Source of the DNA: Apiotrichum sp. Y4204
Taxonomy: Eukaryota > Basidiomycota > Tremellomycetes > Trichosporonales > Trichosporonaceae
NCBI GenBank assembly: GCA_025531455.1
Contig: JAMYHL010000009.1
Span: 434,001 to 498,000, forward strand
DNA: 64,000 nucleotides
Direction of reading: 5' to 3'
Of this stretch, positions 1 to 9,340 are shown one piece after another. The translations under genes were made by a program, and so were the position numbers. The notes below the pieces were generated by a model. It worked only from the letters and a program-made list of their open reading frames with translations. It was not told where the DNA came from and made no database searches. The stretch's first letter is position 1. Every line of letters begins with the position of its first letter.

Positions 1-1457
1 TCGCCTTGATGAGGCGGATCGTGTCCTGCCACTTCTTCTTGGCGTTGAAGTTTTCGCGAATGTTCTGAGACAGGTCGTAGTCTTCGCCCGATGTGCCGGC
101 CATCCACTGCGTGTGAGCGAGTTGCATTGCTTGTTGATAGCGCCATAACTCACGGGGTGTTTCAACGCCTCGTCGGCGGACATGCGCAGCTTGGGGTCCA
201 CAACGAGAAGCTTGCGGATAAAGTCGCGCGCGGTATCAGACACGTGCTTCCAGAAACGCTCGTGGAACACAACGCGGCCCTTTGTGGTCTCCTGGATGAG
301 CTCGTTCTTGTTGTCCGAGCGGAAGGGCGAGTAGCCACAGAGAAGCGTGTATGTGATGATACCGATGCTCCAGAGGTCGACCTTGATGCCGTGCGGCTTG
401 CCGAGGAGCACCTCGGGCGCGGCGTAGCCGAACGAGCCGGCCATCGAGGTGATCTCCTCATCGGGCGAATCGAGGAGTTTGGCAATGCCAAAGTCGGCGA
501 TCACGAGCGGTGAGTCGGGGGCGCGCGTCTTGTAGAGAATGTTTTCGGGCTTGAGGTCACGGTGGACAATGTTCTGCTTGTGGAGGTATGCCGTGGCGAG
601 GAGGACCTGGCTGTGGGGTCAGCGCGTGCGGGCGTGAGAGCGAGCGAGCGGCGTGCGCCGAGCGCAAGCCAGAATCGCGGAGCAAGGGAACGCGCAGAGC
701 ACAGAGGCGCTGAGAGCAGGAGCTGAGTGCGAGACGGTATGCGAGCGTAGTCGCGATGGGCACCAACTAGCTATCGAGAGACACGCAGCTAGTGTGCCGA
801 CGCACAGCAAACAACTTGCAACTCGCGCTCGCAGCCCGGGATAACCGGCTCCCGGCGCCCGTGCGGCGCGCGGCGAGACCCCAAGCACGTTTCCCAACAC
901 CAGACAACTCCTCGACTCACCGAATACAATTCGACGCGTCGTTTTCGGTGAACCGCCCGCGCTCCGTGATGCGGTCAAAGAGCTCGCCGCCAATCGCGAG
1001 CTCAAACGCAATATAGTACTTGTCGCGCGACTCAAAGTGGTCCCAGACGTGAACGATGTGCGGGTTGTCGAGGTCCTTGAGGACGTTGATCTCGTCCATG
1101 ATCGTCGCGGGGTCCTTGACGAGCTTCTTCGGGATGATCCTGGAGTCAGTTCGAGTCTTGGCATAATGCGCGCAGCGCGCAGTATGGCCCGATGACGAGC
1201 GAATGTTCTGCGCTCTGTGCTGAACGTCTTGCGGACGGATGCGCGTTATGCGTCCAGATATTCGTTCCGCAGCGCCACATGCACACTCACTTGAGCGCAA
1301 CCTCGCGTTTCTCGCCTCCAGGCGGGGACCATTCAGCGCGGACGACCTTGCCAAAGCCGCCGCGGCCGAGGAGCTCGAGGAGGACATACTCCTTCTTCTT
1401 CTTGAAGCTCTTTGGCTGCGAGAGGAGGTGGTCGCGGAGCTCGGAGGTGATGCCCAT
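1..1457 (-). CDS. Ca2+/calmodulin-dependent protein kinase (CaMK I-like), 3' end outside window
   Basis: Serine/threonine kinase of the CAMK group, expected to act in the cytoplasm on Ca2+/calmodulin signals. Exons 1291-1457, 921-1139, 154-610 and 1-106 join in phase and give the first 316 residues. Visible: Gly-rich loop GRGGFG (about 31-36), VALK lysine 56, HRDLKPEN (145-152), DFG (168-170), activation-loop Thr183/Ser184, and APE (193-195). The last exon reads into a region typical of the end of the kinase domain (QNIRENFNAKKKW). The calmodulin-binding tail lies beyond position 1. The start at 1457 is chosen because the lysine-rich leader precedes the kinase core directly; upstream sequence is a low-complexity pyrimidine stretch. 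Kinase class is well supported; assignment to CaMKI rather than a sister CAMK is from the core only. Confidence 0.9.
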
Positions 1458-2742
1458 CGTGAGGGGGGGAGACGGGATGGGGATGGGGATAGGAATGGGA
1501 GGTTGAGAGGTTGGGAATAGAGCTGAGATTAAGACGTGGATAGAGCTAGATAGAAAGGGATGGGCAGAACGCAAGTCGACAGATCAGAACAGACTTGGAG
1601 CTTGGAGGTCCAAGGCGGTGGCCAAAGTGGGAACTAGCAGCGGTGGCGGCGGCAGTGAGCTCTGTGACTTTGTGACGTGTTTTGGGCGCGGCGGCCGGAA
1701 TGGACGGAGAATGACAGGAAAGGGAAGTGGGAATTCAGGACACGGAAAGGACACCAAACAAAACAAACTAGAGGATGGGAATGATAATGATAATGATGAT
1801 ATCAAGAGTCGAATCTCAGATCTCAGAAAGATGGATGCAGTCTTGGAGAGTGGAACTGGAAACGTGTGATAATGCAACTCCGAGGCGCCGAGACCACTAG
1901 ACCATCAACAAGAGGTAAACGCGGGATAGAATGCAACGAGTAGCGGGGCTGTGCCTGGCCTCTGTTCTGGAATTCTGGACCCAGAAATAACCAGCGCAGC
2001 CAGCGATGCAGCATCCAGCATCCAGCCAACGTGTCGCCTCCGACGCCGCACCGCCGATGCCGGCACCGAGCGCCGAGCCAGGGAACACACGAACACAGGT
2101 ACAGGGCACAGCGCACCGGTCTGAGTCGGTCCCTGCATGCACGCAGCAACGCAGCAACGCAGCGATCAGTGCGGCCAACTTTGCCTCGCAGGCTTGGTTC
2201 ACGCTCTCCGACCACAGCGATGCATAACGTCGGACCTCGGTCTCGCACAGGGGAAAGGGGGCTACAGGGGCAGGGGAACGCGTCCGCGTTAGGAGTTACA
2301 AGATGGGTTAACTGGATTGGGGAGGTTTGTGCAGAGCTAACAGAGATGGTCTGGACATCCAGGACCCGGATACCAGGATGGGAGCTTGGAGCTTGGAGCT
2401 TGGGAGACGGCAGTTGACCGCGCCCCGCTCGCGCCTATGTGTCCGCGCACTATCGGCGTTGCTGAGGACTCGAGGGCGATGCATATCGGTCTGCGAGTTG
2501 GAGGATATCACCTGCGAGGTATCCTGGAGTGAGGTACTGAGGTACCGAGGTCGAGGTTGTCCGGTTGTACGGTCGTCTTGGCGTCGCGACCACGAGGGGA
2601 CCGCGCTACGTACATGCTTCAAACCTCAACACCACCGGCCACCGACTGAGAGCCAGTGTCGTCATGACCAGTCTCATTCAAAGCCGCACGAACGAGCAAA
2701 AGGGTACAACAACATCTCCTCAACTCTACAACCCACACCACA
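1458..2742. other. Intergenic, divergent promoter region
   Basis: About 1.3 kb between the kinase (minus) and OPI10 (plus), so it holds both promoters. I see no conserved coding frame; open frames here are short and composition-driven. A purine-rich stretch around 1466-1510 is probably kinase 5' UTR. Confidence 0.6.
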
Positions 2743-3566
2743 ATGTTCGGCGCAATCGTCGCAGGCCGCCTCGTCCAAACCAACCTGCAGCAAATGTGGG
2801 TCTCCCTCTACATCCTCCACTAATCCCAGCGACGAGACACATTTCGTGTTCCCCCTCGAGGCGCCGTATGCGATCAACCACCTGACCGTCTTCCTCCTCG
2901 GCACCAGTACGACCCGGTAGTTATATCATCCCGCTGATGGCAGTCCCGTTTCCGGAGGGGTATGGCGCCACGGTACACTTTGCCTGGCCTGGGGGAGAGT
3001 ATTTCCCCCTTGGAACGTGAGTCCGGAGCGCGGCAGGACGAGGCGAGCTGGACAGGTGTGCGGAGTATGCGGTGGACAGCCATATCTCTCTCCATCTCAT
3101 CTGCCCTCTTATCCCCACTAACACACAGACTAACAAACGCCCGCCCATCAAGCATCTACAAAGTCCGCCCGCACCTGCCCCCCGGCGTCGGGCCAGGTAC
3201 GCCGTCCGCCCCCGCGCAGCTCGGTATCGAGATTGCCCCGCTCGCTGCCGTCGAGGCCCTCGCCACGACGCTATCTTCTTCGGCTCCTGCGACGGGCAAG
3301 GAGGTGGCGCAGCGCGTGGATGTGTCGCTTGTCGCGGACAAGATTATCAAGAATTTGTTCAATTACCTCCACTCGTTTGGAGACGCCAAGCTCACGTACG
3401 AACACCTGTTTGGTGGTGCTGACACCCAGGCCCGAGACGCCCATCCCCCTCGCCGTCTTCCAGCGGTGGTACGACAACTTTAACCGCAAGTACGTGTGCT
3501 TCGCTTCAGAGCTGACGCAGAATCGCAAACGACAAGGGCGCCGCGTTCCTCGACCGCGAGGACTGA
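2743..3566 (+). CDS. OPI10: Hikeshi/OPI10 family Hsp70 nuclear import carrier
   Basis: Small carrier of the Hikeshi family (DUF775), which takes Hsp70 into the nucleus under heat stress; the yeast member is OPI10. Exons 2743-2795, 2830-2906, 2944-3016, 3129-3395, 3430-3489 and 3521-3566 give 191 residues, the usual family size. The N terminus MFGAIVAGRLVQT and the GTIPFPEG segment are hallmark Hikeshi sequences, and both need splicing to be read. Four of five introns are only 31-37 nt; the other is 112 nt. The stop lies 53 bp from the HRD1 stop on the other strand, so the 3' UTRs must overlap or be very short. Confidence 0.92.
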
Positions 3567-3619
3567 TAGTAACAGATTCAATGCAATAATGACATCTCCG
3601 TATCCAGCTCCATCTCTAT

Positions 3620-5929
3620 CTATTGCCGCTCGCGCTCGCGGTCGACACCGTCCTCCGCCTCCCACTTGGATTTGAGGCGGCTCAGCTCGCCCACGAGGCC
3701 CCACACCGTCTCGTCCACGCCGCGTAGCACGCGCAGCCGCTCCTCGAGGGCGGCGCGCGCGTCCCCCGGCGAAGTGAGGTACGCGCGGTGCGTCGGCGGG
3801 TCGTCAAAGGACGCTGCGGCTTGCGCTGGGGCGTCCGCGAGCTCGATGACGGATTCTGCCTCCTCTGCGCGTCCCTTGCCCTTGTCGGCCGTCAGGCCCG
3901 CGCGGCGCAGTGCAGCCGCAGCAAGCGCCTCGCGGAGCGGCATCACATCCTCAGCGTCCTCGACGTCAGGCTCAGAGAGCGCTTCTGCCACGGCCTCAGC
4001 GTCCGCCACCTCCTCGGCAGACTCCACCTGCCGACTCGGGCGCGGCACGCCGGTGGACGAAAACACGACCGGTGGCCGGGACGCCTGGGGCGTGGACGTG
4101 CCGCTGGCAAAGGCGGAGCCGTTCGGTGGGCGCGGGCGCGACGGCCCCGCATCCGGCCACCGCTGCGTCGACCCGAGCGGCGGCGGCGGGGGACGCACGT
4201 TGAAGTCGCCAGGTGTGATCGGTGCGCCCCAGATTGACCGCTGTACGCGCGCGTCCTCGCGCTCCGCCGGTGTCGCTGCGCGGCTCGGCTCGTCCGCTGC
4301 CGGGGGCGGTACCGGCATCGGCGGGTCGCCATTCACCCCCGCGTGCCGGAAGTAGTCCTCGAACATTGCGCGCATCCTGTCGTTCTCGTCGCCGGCCTGA
4401 CCGCGCGCGTCGGCCGCAGCGGCAGCGGCGTCAGCGCCTGCCTGAGGTTGAGCAGCTGGGGGCGGAGGCGCAGCCGCCGCGGCAGGCCCATTTGTCAGCA
4501 CGTCGCGCCGGCAGGTGGGGCAGCTCTGTTGCCGCTCGAGCCAGCTGCGGAGACAGTGGAAGTGGAAGACGTGTCCGCACGTGAGCTTTTTTGGCGTCTC
4601 GTTCGGCCCGTCCGGTGCGCGATGCTCTTCTGCATCTGCGCCAGCGCCAATGCCTGCACCTCCGGGTTCCCCGGCAGCATCTCCCTCACCACCCTCGCCA
4701 CCCTCTGCACCCTCCGTTGCCGGGGCACCACGCGCCACCATCTCCTCGCGGCAGATGATGCACGTGCGGTCGCCCATGTTTGCGAGCTCCTCGGGCGTCG
4801 CGTCGGGATACAGCTGGTCCATGTTGCGCGTTGCGCGGCGATAACGGACGAGATCTGTCCCGCGGGCGAGGAAGCTGCGGAGCGTCATGTACACGTCGCG
4901 GAGGATGTGAACCGGGAAGCCGTAGTTGAGGAAGATGACGACAAAGAAGACGAGATATGTGAGGAGCTTGGAGAAGTCTGCGGTCAGCTGGAGGTTACGG
5001 ACGAGATGACGCACCGACAACGAGGTCGACATAGAAGAGGTACATGCTCTTCTCCTCCCACGGCGGGGCGTCGGCGCGGCCGCCCGCACGGCGCAGGTCA
5101 ATCAGGCCAATAATGTAGCGCGCCCAGATGCCAATGATCGAGGCGAAGAGGATGGCAAACTCGGACGCGAAGAGGATCATCGCGGATGGTCCGTCGATGA
5201 GCACACTCTCCGTCGAGTAGAACAGCAGCACAATGTCGAACACGGTCAGCAGCGTGGTAACAGCCGCCATGCGGACATGGTACCCCATCGGCGGGCCTGG
5301 GGGTGGAACCTGGTCAAGCTGGGGTAAGCGTGAGTTCTACGAAGATTCCTCAGCTCAAAACACTCACATAGTCGATGCGGTCGCCGGTGATCCAGTGGAA
5401 GCACTTGAGGAACACGAGAAAGTCGTACAGGAGCGCAAAAGGCAGCGTAAAGTCGCCCCTGTGGTCAGCTCTGGAGAACAAAAGTCACACGCACCGGAAG
5501 ATGGTGAATGCAAACAGCGACTCGGTGACGAATATCCACAGCCGCTCAAACAGGTGCTGCCATCAGTGGGTTATCACACGCATTTTACCCACCTCGTACT
5601 CGATGGGCCGCAGCTCGCCGAAGAAGACGTTTTTGAAGAGCACGCCGCACATGATGGAGAGCCAGAGCACAAAGTTGGCAAGAACCTGCCGTCAGCGGGA
5701 GCGAACGCGAAGCGCGCAGCGCGCAGCGCACGCGATACGCAGAACGGGTTTCGCAAGGTGCCTTTCCCCCACACCACCGACGCACCATTAAAGACCCATT
5801 ACTCCGCCCGACTGAGACGGCCGCAGCATAGAAATTCGGGCGCGTCTTGAGCGCGCTGCCCACGACGGCGGTCGCGAGGCCCGCCGAGATGAGGCCGTAC
5901 GCCGTGAGGCGGGAGACGCGTGGCGGCAT
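3620..5929 (-). CDS. HRD1: ERAD E3 ubiquitin ligase HRD1/synoviolin
   Basis: Membrane RING-H2 ubiquitin ligase of ER-associated degradation. Exons 5786-5929, 5593-5685, 5495-5556, 5368-5458, 5015-5318 and 3620-4977 close in phase to 683 residues. The N-terminal third has several hydrophobic segments; recognisable HRD1 sequence includes LKCFHWITGDRIDY, the Y288-PDATPEEL motif and CIICREEM. The RING is C304-x2-C307 ... C365-x-H367-x2-H370-x2-C373 ... C383-x2-C386. Odd feature: 57 residues, Gly/Glu/Ala-rich, separate the second and third zinc ligands, where human HRD1 has about 12. The C-terminal 300 residues are low-complexity and acidic. The gene is convergent with OPI10, and its start lies 244 bp from the transposon TIR. 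Confidence 0.95.
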
Positions 5930-6172
5930 TGGAGAACGGGGGGATGGGAATGTGGATGGGATTGGAAGAGATGGATAGAGACCGCCAGGGCCAGGAGGGG
6001 GAGAGCCTGATGCGGTGGTTTTGGTGCGTTTATGCGGCGCACATTGGGCCGTGAGAGAGAGTTGGAATGTAACGACACGAAAGATGTAGATTGTCGGTGA
6101 TGGTGTGGAGGAGGGATGACGAACGCCGCCAGCGAGCCAGCTGCTGTACGGCACGAGACGGAGGCAGAGATA

Positions 6173-6198
6173 CTGTACTGCCGCGATATTACAAGACA
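6173..6198 (+). repeat. Left terminal inverted repeat of the DNA transposon
   Basis: Begins CTGTACTGCCGCGAT after a TA dinucleotide. It matches the reverse complement of 17390-17415 at 25 of 26 positions (A versus G at position 16). Confidence 0.92.
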
Positions 6199-6296
6199 CC
6201 ATGTCACGTGTCACACGGCCGTTGTCTTGTACGGTCACAGGTCACAGCCGGTTTGTCTTGTGGGTTAGCAGTGTGGCACTGTGGCACTGTGGCACC

Positions 6297-6331
<35 letters not shown>

Positions 6332-6390
6332 AATCTGTTAACGCAACTGTATTTGAGTGGTGATTCCTTTGCATAGCCTATAGTAACTAT
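6199..6390. other. Left subterminal region with TGTCTTGT motifs and a 33-nt poly(A) run
   Basis: Between the left TIR and the transposase stop. It contains TGTCTTGT at 6223-6230 and 6254-6261 (a third, inverted, copy lies inside the TIR), three close copies of TGTGGCAC, and 33 consecutive A residues at 6298-6330. Candidate transposase-binding sites by analogy with other Tc1/mariner elements. Confidence 0.7.
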
Positions 6391-7557
6391 TTAAATACGC
6401 TCATCGCTGGCACGCCAAGCCGCAGTATCCATACCTAAGTCCAGAACATGCTTGCACAGCTCAGTGAGATCAAACGACAGGTCATCGTCAGGCTCCTGAA
6501 CATCCTGATCACCATCGAGGATAGGCTCCTCCACTTCGGCATCCTCATCGGTTGTGTCGGGCGCACCAATCTTATAGAGTGACTGTCGGAAAGTTGGGTT
6601 GCTGGCAGCATAGGCCTCCGCCATTGCAATGGCATTGGCAGAGACGCAGAATGAAGCTGCAAGAGACAAGTCTCCAACGGCTGACTTTGACCAGGCTTTC
6701 TGGACCAAGTGGCGATTGTTCGAGTTTGTAAACGTGGCCTGGATCTCCTTAAGGTAGCCCGGAATGAGGTCACGAAGGACAGGAGTTCTCGTCGATTTCG
6801 CAATGTCGTCAAGGCTGAGGTTCTCGAGCTGTTCCATAAGCCAAGGTTGGAACAGTTTCTTGACTTGATGCTTGATCAGACGCTGCAGGCCGACATCCGC
6901 AGGCTGAATGTCGCCAGTGCAGCCCGCAGGGACAAATCGAACAGTGATTGTTGGGTGCATGTCGGTCATCCAATCAAGGAAGGCAGGACTACGGTGAACA
7001 GACCAGCAGTCTATGAAGAGAATCGCTCCTTGATTGTCTGGGAGGCTGTCCCGAGCCTTGACTGATCGGATGTAAGGGACAACAATGTTGTCGACCCAGT
7101 CCTTCATCGCATCCAATGACGACCAGTGATTCTTTGGGTTGAAAACAAACCGGTTACCAGTCGCCTCTGCTGGAAGTCGCTCTGTTTGAATAGGGAGAGA
7201 CTTGTCGGTTTTGCCTTTGAATATCGCCTGGAAAGGAAGAAGGCAGCCATCCATCGCAGAGGCAACCATGAGCGTGAACTGGCGCTTGTCGTCCTTGCCG
7301 TGGATGAGAACTTGCTTTGCACCGCTTGGGCCCCAGGTACGCTTTTCCGCAGGGAAGAGCTGAATCCCAGTCTGGTCGCCATTTATGACCAACGCAGGAG
7401 GAATGCTCAATTGCTTCATGATAAGAATAATGCGAAGTATCGCCTCCTTGCAATCCTTATCCCATCCGACCTTGTGCTTGGCCGCCGCCTGAGTTCCGAC
7501 TCGGTACGACCAGTTGAGAACCTTCTTCAAGTACTCTGTGATGAACGTGTGAGAGCA
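6391..7557 (-). pseudogene. DDE transposase, C-terminal part (split by retrotransposon)
   Basis: Catalytic half of the transposase. Visible acidic triad candidates are the D in NGDQTG, the D in LFIDCWSVH and the D in QPADVG, in the order and context of DDE_1 transposases related to pogo/CENP-B. The reading frame is open from the retroelement junction to TAA at 6391-6393. Without the insertion this part and the N-terminal part (15434-16272) form one uninterrupted frame of 666 codons with no introns, so the insertion is the only visible lesion. In the present arrangement the frame starts inside the LTR, so no full-length protein can be made from this copy. Confidence 0.88.
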
Positions 7558-8043
7558 TGTAATGTGCCACACCGACACTCCATCCTACACGCGTATCCCA
7601 CGTGCGGGCACGTGCGGGACACGCGTACGACATGCCACTAACCAAGTTCCGGTCCCGCCCTGACGATCGTTCGACCCCGTTCGACGCACCACGTCGATTG
7701 GGGTCGATACCACACCACGCCAACAGGGGCTAGCGTCGCAGCGGACACCATCGCCGAATCGGCATTCACCCCATAGGTCGAGTGCCGACTAACACGGTCT
7801 GGACAAGCCGCGCCGCTATCAAGAAAGAAGGACCACTGAACGGTATATAGAACCGAGGATGCAGCGCGACGGATAAGACTCCCCAGAGTCTTATTCTAGC
7901 AAGTGTTACAATAGAGACGACACGGCTCGGTTCAGATCTAGTTCGACGCACTTCGACGATACTCATCGAAGCGCTACATCATATCGGCGACTAGGATTAG
8001 GTTCCGGAGACACAGGCACGCGACTCGGTCAACTGCCCTTACA
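7558..8043 (+). repeat. 5' LTR
   Basis: 486 bp, begins TGTAATG and ends CTTACA. A TATA box (tatata, 7844-7849) lies about 36 bp before 7885, a plausible transcription start. A perfect 9-bp inverted repeat (7873-7881 with 7886-7894) surrounds that point. There are eight TCGA tetranucleotides, against about two expected by chance. Confidence 0.96.
7844..7849 (+). promoter_or_regulatory. Predicted TATA box of the LTR promoter
   Basis: TATATA inside the U3 part of the LTR. Its spacing predicts an RNA start near 7880-7890, exactly where the self-primer complement begins (7885). This is inference from position; no transcript data. Confidence 0.55.
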
Positions 8044-8045
8044 CA

Positions 8046-8058
8046 AGAATAAGACTCT
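8046..8058 (+). other. Putative self-priming primer-binding site
   Basis: The 13 nt AGAATAAGACTCT, two bases after the LTR, is the exact reverse complement of 7885-7897 inside the LTR R region. In Tf1-type elements the first 11 nt of the genomic RNA fold back on such a site and, after RNase H cleavage, prime reverse transcription. No TGG-starting tRNA-type site follows the LTR, which fits self-priming. Confidence 0.7.
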
Positions 8059-8089
8059 TCACGCGACTTGCGAAGTCGACTTACGAAAT

Positions 8090-9340
8090 ATGGACAGCTC
8101 GATACTGGGTGACGCGGGTCCCTCAACCCTGGACTCTACGATAGCGACAGGGGCAATCCCTGACCCTCCCCCCACTCACTCGGATGACGATTCGGGGGAC
8201 GACATCCGCCTTCCGGCCTTTATGACCAAAGAAGCCGGTCGTAGCAAGGGTCGGGCCCCATCCGCGTCTGCCAAGATGGAAGAAATGGAACGTATCCTTT
8301 CGCAATTGGTCCGAAGGGAGGCCCGCCAGAGACAAACGATCGCCGACCTCCAAGGACAACTCCAACAAACCGAGCAACGGACTAGGGACAACCAACAAAC
8401 ACCCAGACGATCACACTCGCCCACGCGATCCCCCTCGAGGGCCCCCTCGAGAGTGGACCTCGACGAGGATCGACGAGAACGGTCGACGACCGCGGAAGCC
8501 TCCCACGCGCGAGGAGTCAATCCACCCGAATACCTCAAATACAACGGAAAGCCGGCCAACCTGCGATCTTTCATATTCGACTGCGAGGACTATATGGATC
8601 TCCACCCCGCGTCTTTCCTAGATGACCGACGGAAGATCATCTTTGTCGGAGCCCTCCTCACCGGAGCCACCAAAGAATGGTACCACCAGTACCGGGGCCT
8701 ACCCGTGGAAGAAAGGCCCTCTTTCATGACCAACTACGACGAGTTCCGCAAGGAACTGCTCTCCGACTGGGACGATCCGGACCGCAAGGCATCGACGGAG
8801 AGGAAGTTCATGCGTCTCAAACAAGAAACCTCCGCGGCGGCGTATGCGGTGAAGTTCCGGCAGTACCTAGCCACGCTGGGCTATCGCACCTCCGATCGTA
8901 CCCTACCGGTCATCTTTTACAACGGCCTCAAGGAGGAGGTTAAGGACGACATCTCCCACGAAGGCCGGGCCGAAACATTCCGGGAGCTAGTCGAACAAGC
9001 CGTCAGGATCGACAACCGCCAGTTTGCTAGAAAACAAGAGAAAGAAGCCTCTCGATCGAGTTCGTCGAAGAACACCGAAAGCGGTCGATCCACCTCTAAG
9101 CCAACCGGCAACCGGAATAAAGAGGACCCCCCGGCTAAGGAGGCGACCACGAACCCCAAGCCCCGGGCACCTAAGGAAACGCTCGACGAGAACGGCAGTG
9201 TGGTCTCCTCCGAGGAGATCACCCGGCGCATGAAGGCCGGCCTCTGCAGACGGTGCGGTAAGCCGGGACACTTCGCCACCGATTGTAAGACGAGTGCCTC
9301 CTCGGGAAAGGAGCAGCCCTCGTCAAACTCCTCGGCCTAA
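8090..9340 (+). CDS. Chromovirus Gag polyprotein
   Basis: Nucleocapsid/capsid protein of the retrotransposon, 416 residues. A low-complexity Ser/Arg/Asp-rich N terminus with a short coiled-coil-like stretch (about 55-115) precedes a Retrotrans_gag core (about 150-310). A single CCHC zinc knuckle C-x2-C-x4-H-x4-C lies at 386-399. The ATG at 8090 is the first in-frame start after the primer site. Its TAA stop (9338-9340) overlaps the pol ATG by one base. The frame is fully open, consistent with an active copy. Confidence 0.93.
   Translation: MDSSILGDAGPSTLDSTIATGAIPDPPPTHSDDDSGDDIRLPAFMTKEAGRSKGRAPSASAKMEEMERILSQLVRREARQRQTIADLQGQLQQTEQRTRDNQQTPRRSHSPTRSPSRAPSRVDLDEDRRERSTTAEASHARGVNPPEYLKYNGKPANLRSFIFDCEDYMDLHPASFLDDRRKIIFVGALLTGATKEWYHQYRGLPVEERPSFMTNYDEFRKELLSDWDDPDRKASTERKFMRLKQETSAAAYAVKFRQYLATLGYRTSDRTLPVIFYNGLKEEVKDDISHEGRAETFRELVEQAVRIDNRQFARKQEKEASRSSSSKNTESGRSTSKPTGNRNKEDPPAKEATTNPKPRAPKETLDENGSVVSSEEITRRMKAGLCRRCGKPGHFATDCKTSASSGKEQPSSNSSA

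Noticed and set aside
7553..7578. Transposase start codon inside the LTR
   Set aside because: The frame at the left junction only appears to start there; the first few codons are LTR sequence and the true N terminus lies at 15434-16272.
8044..8061. A tRNA-type primer-binding site
   Set aside because: The sequence after the LTR does not begin with TGG and does not match the 3' end of a tRNA; self-complementarity to the LTR explains it better.
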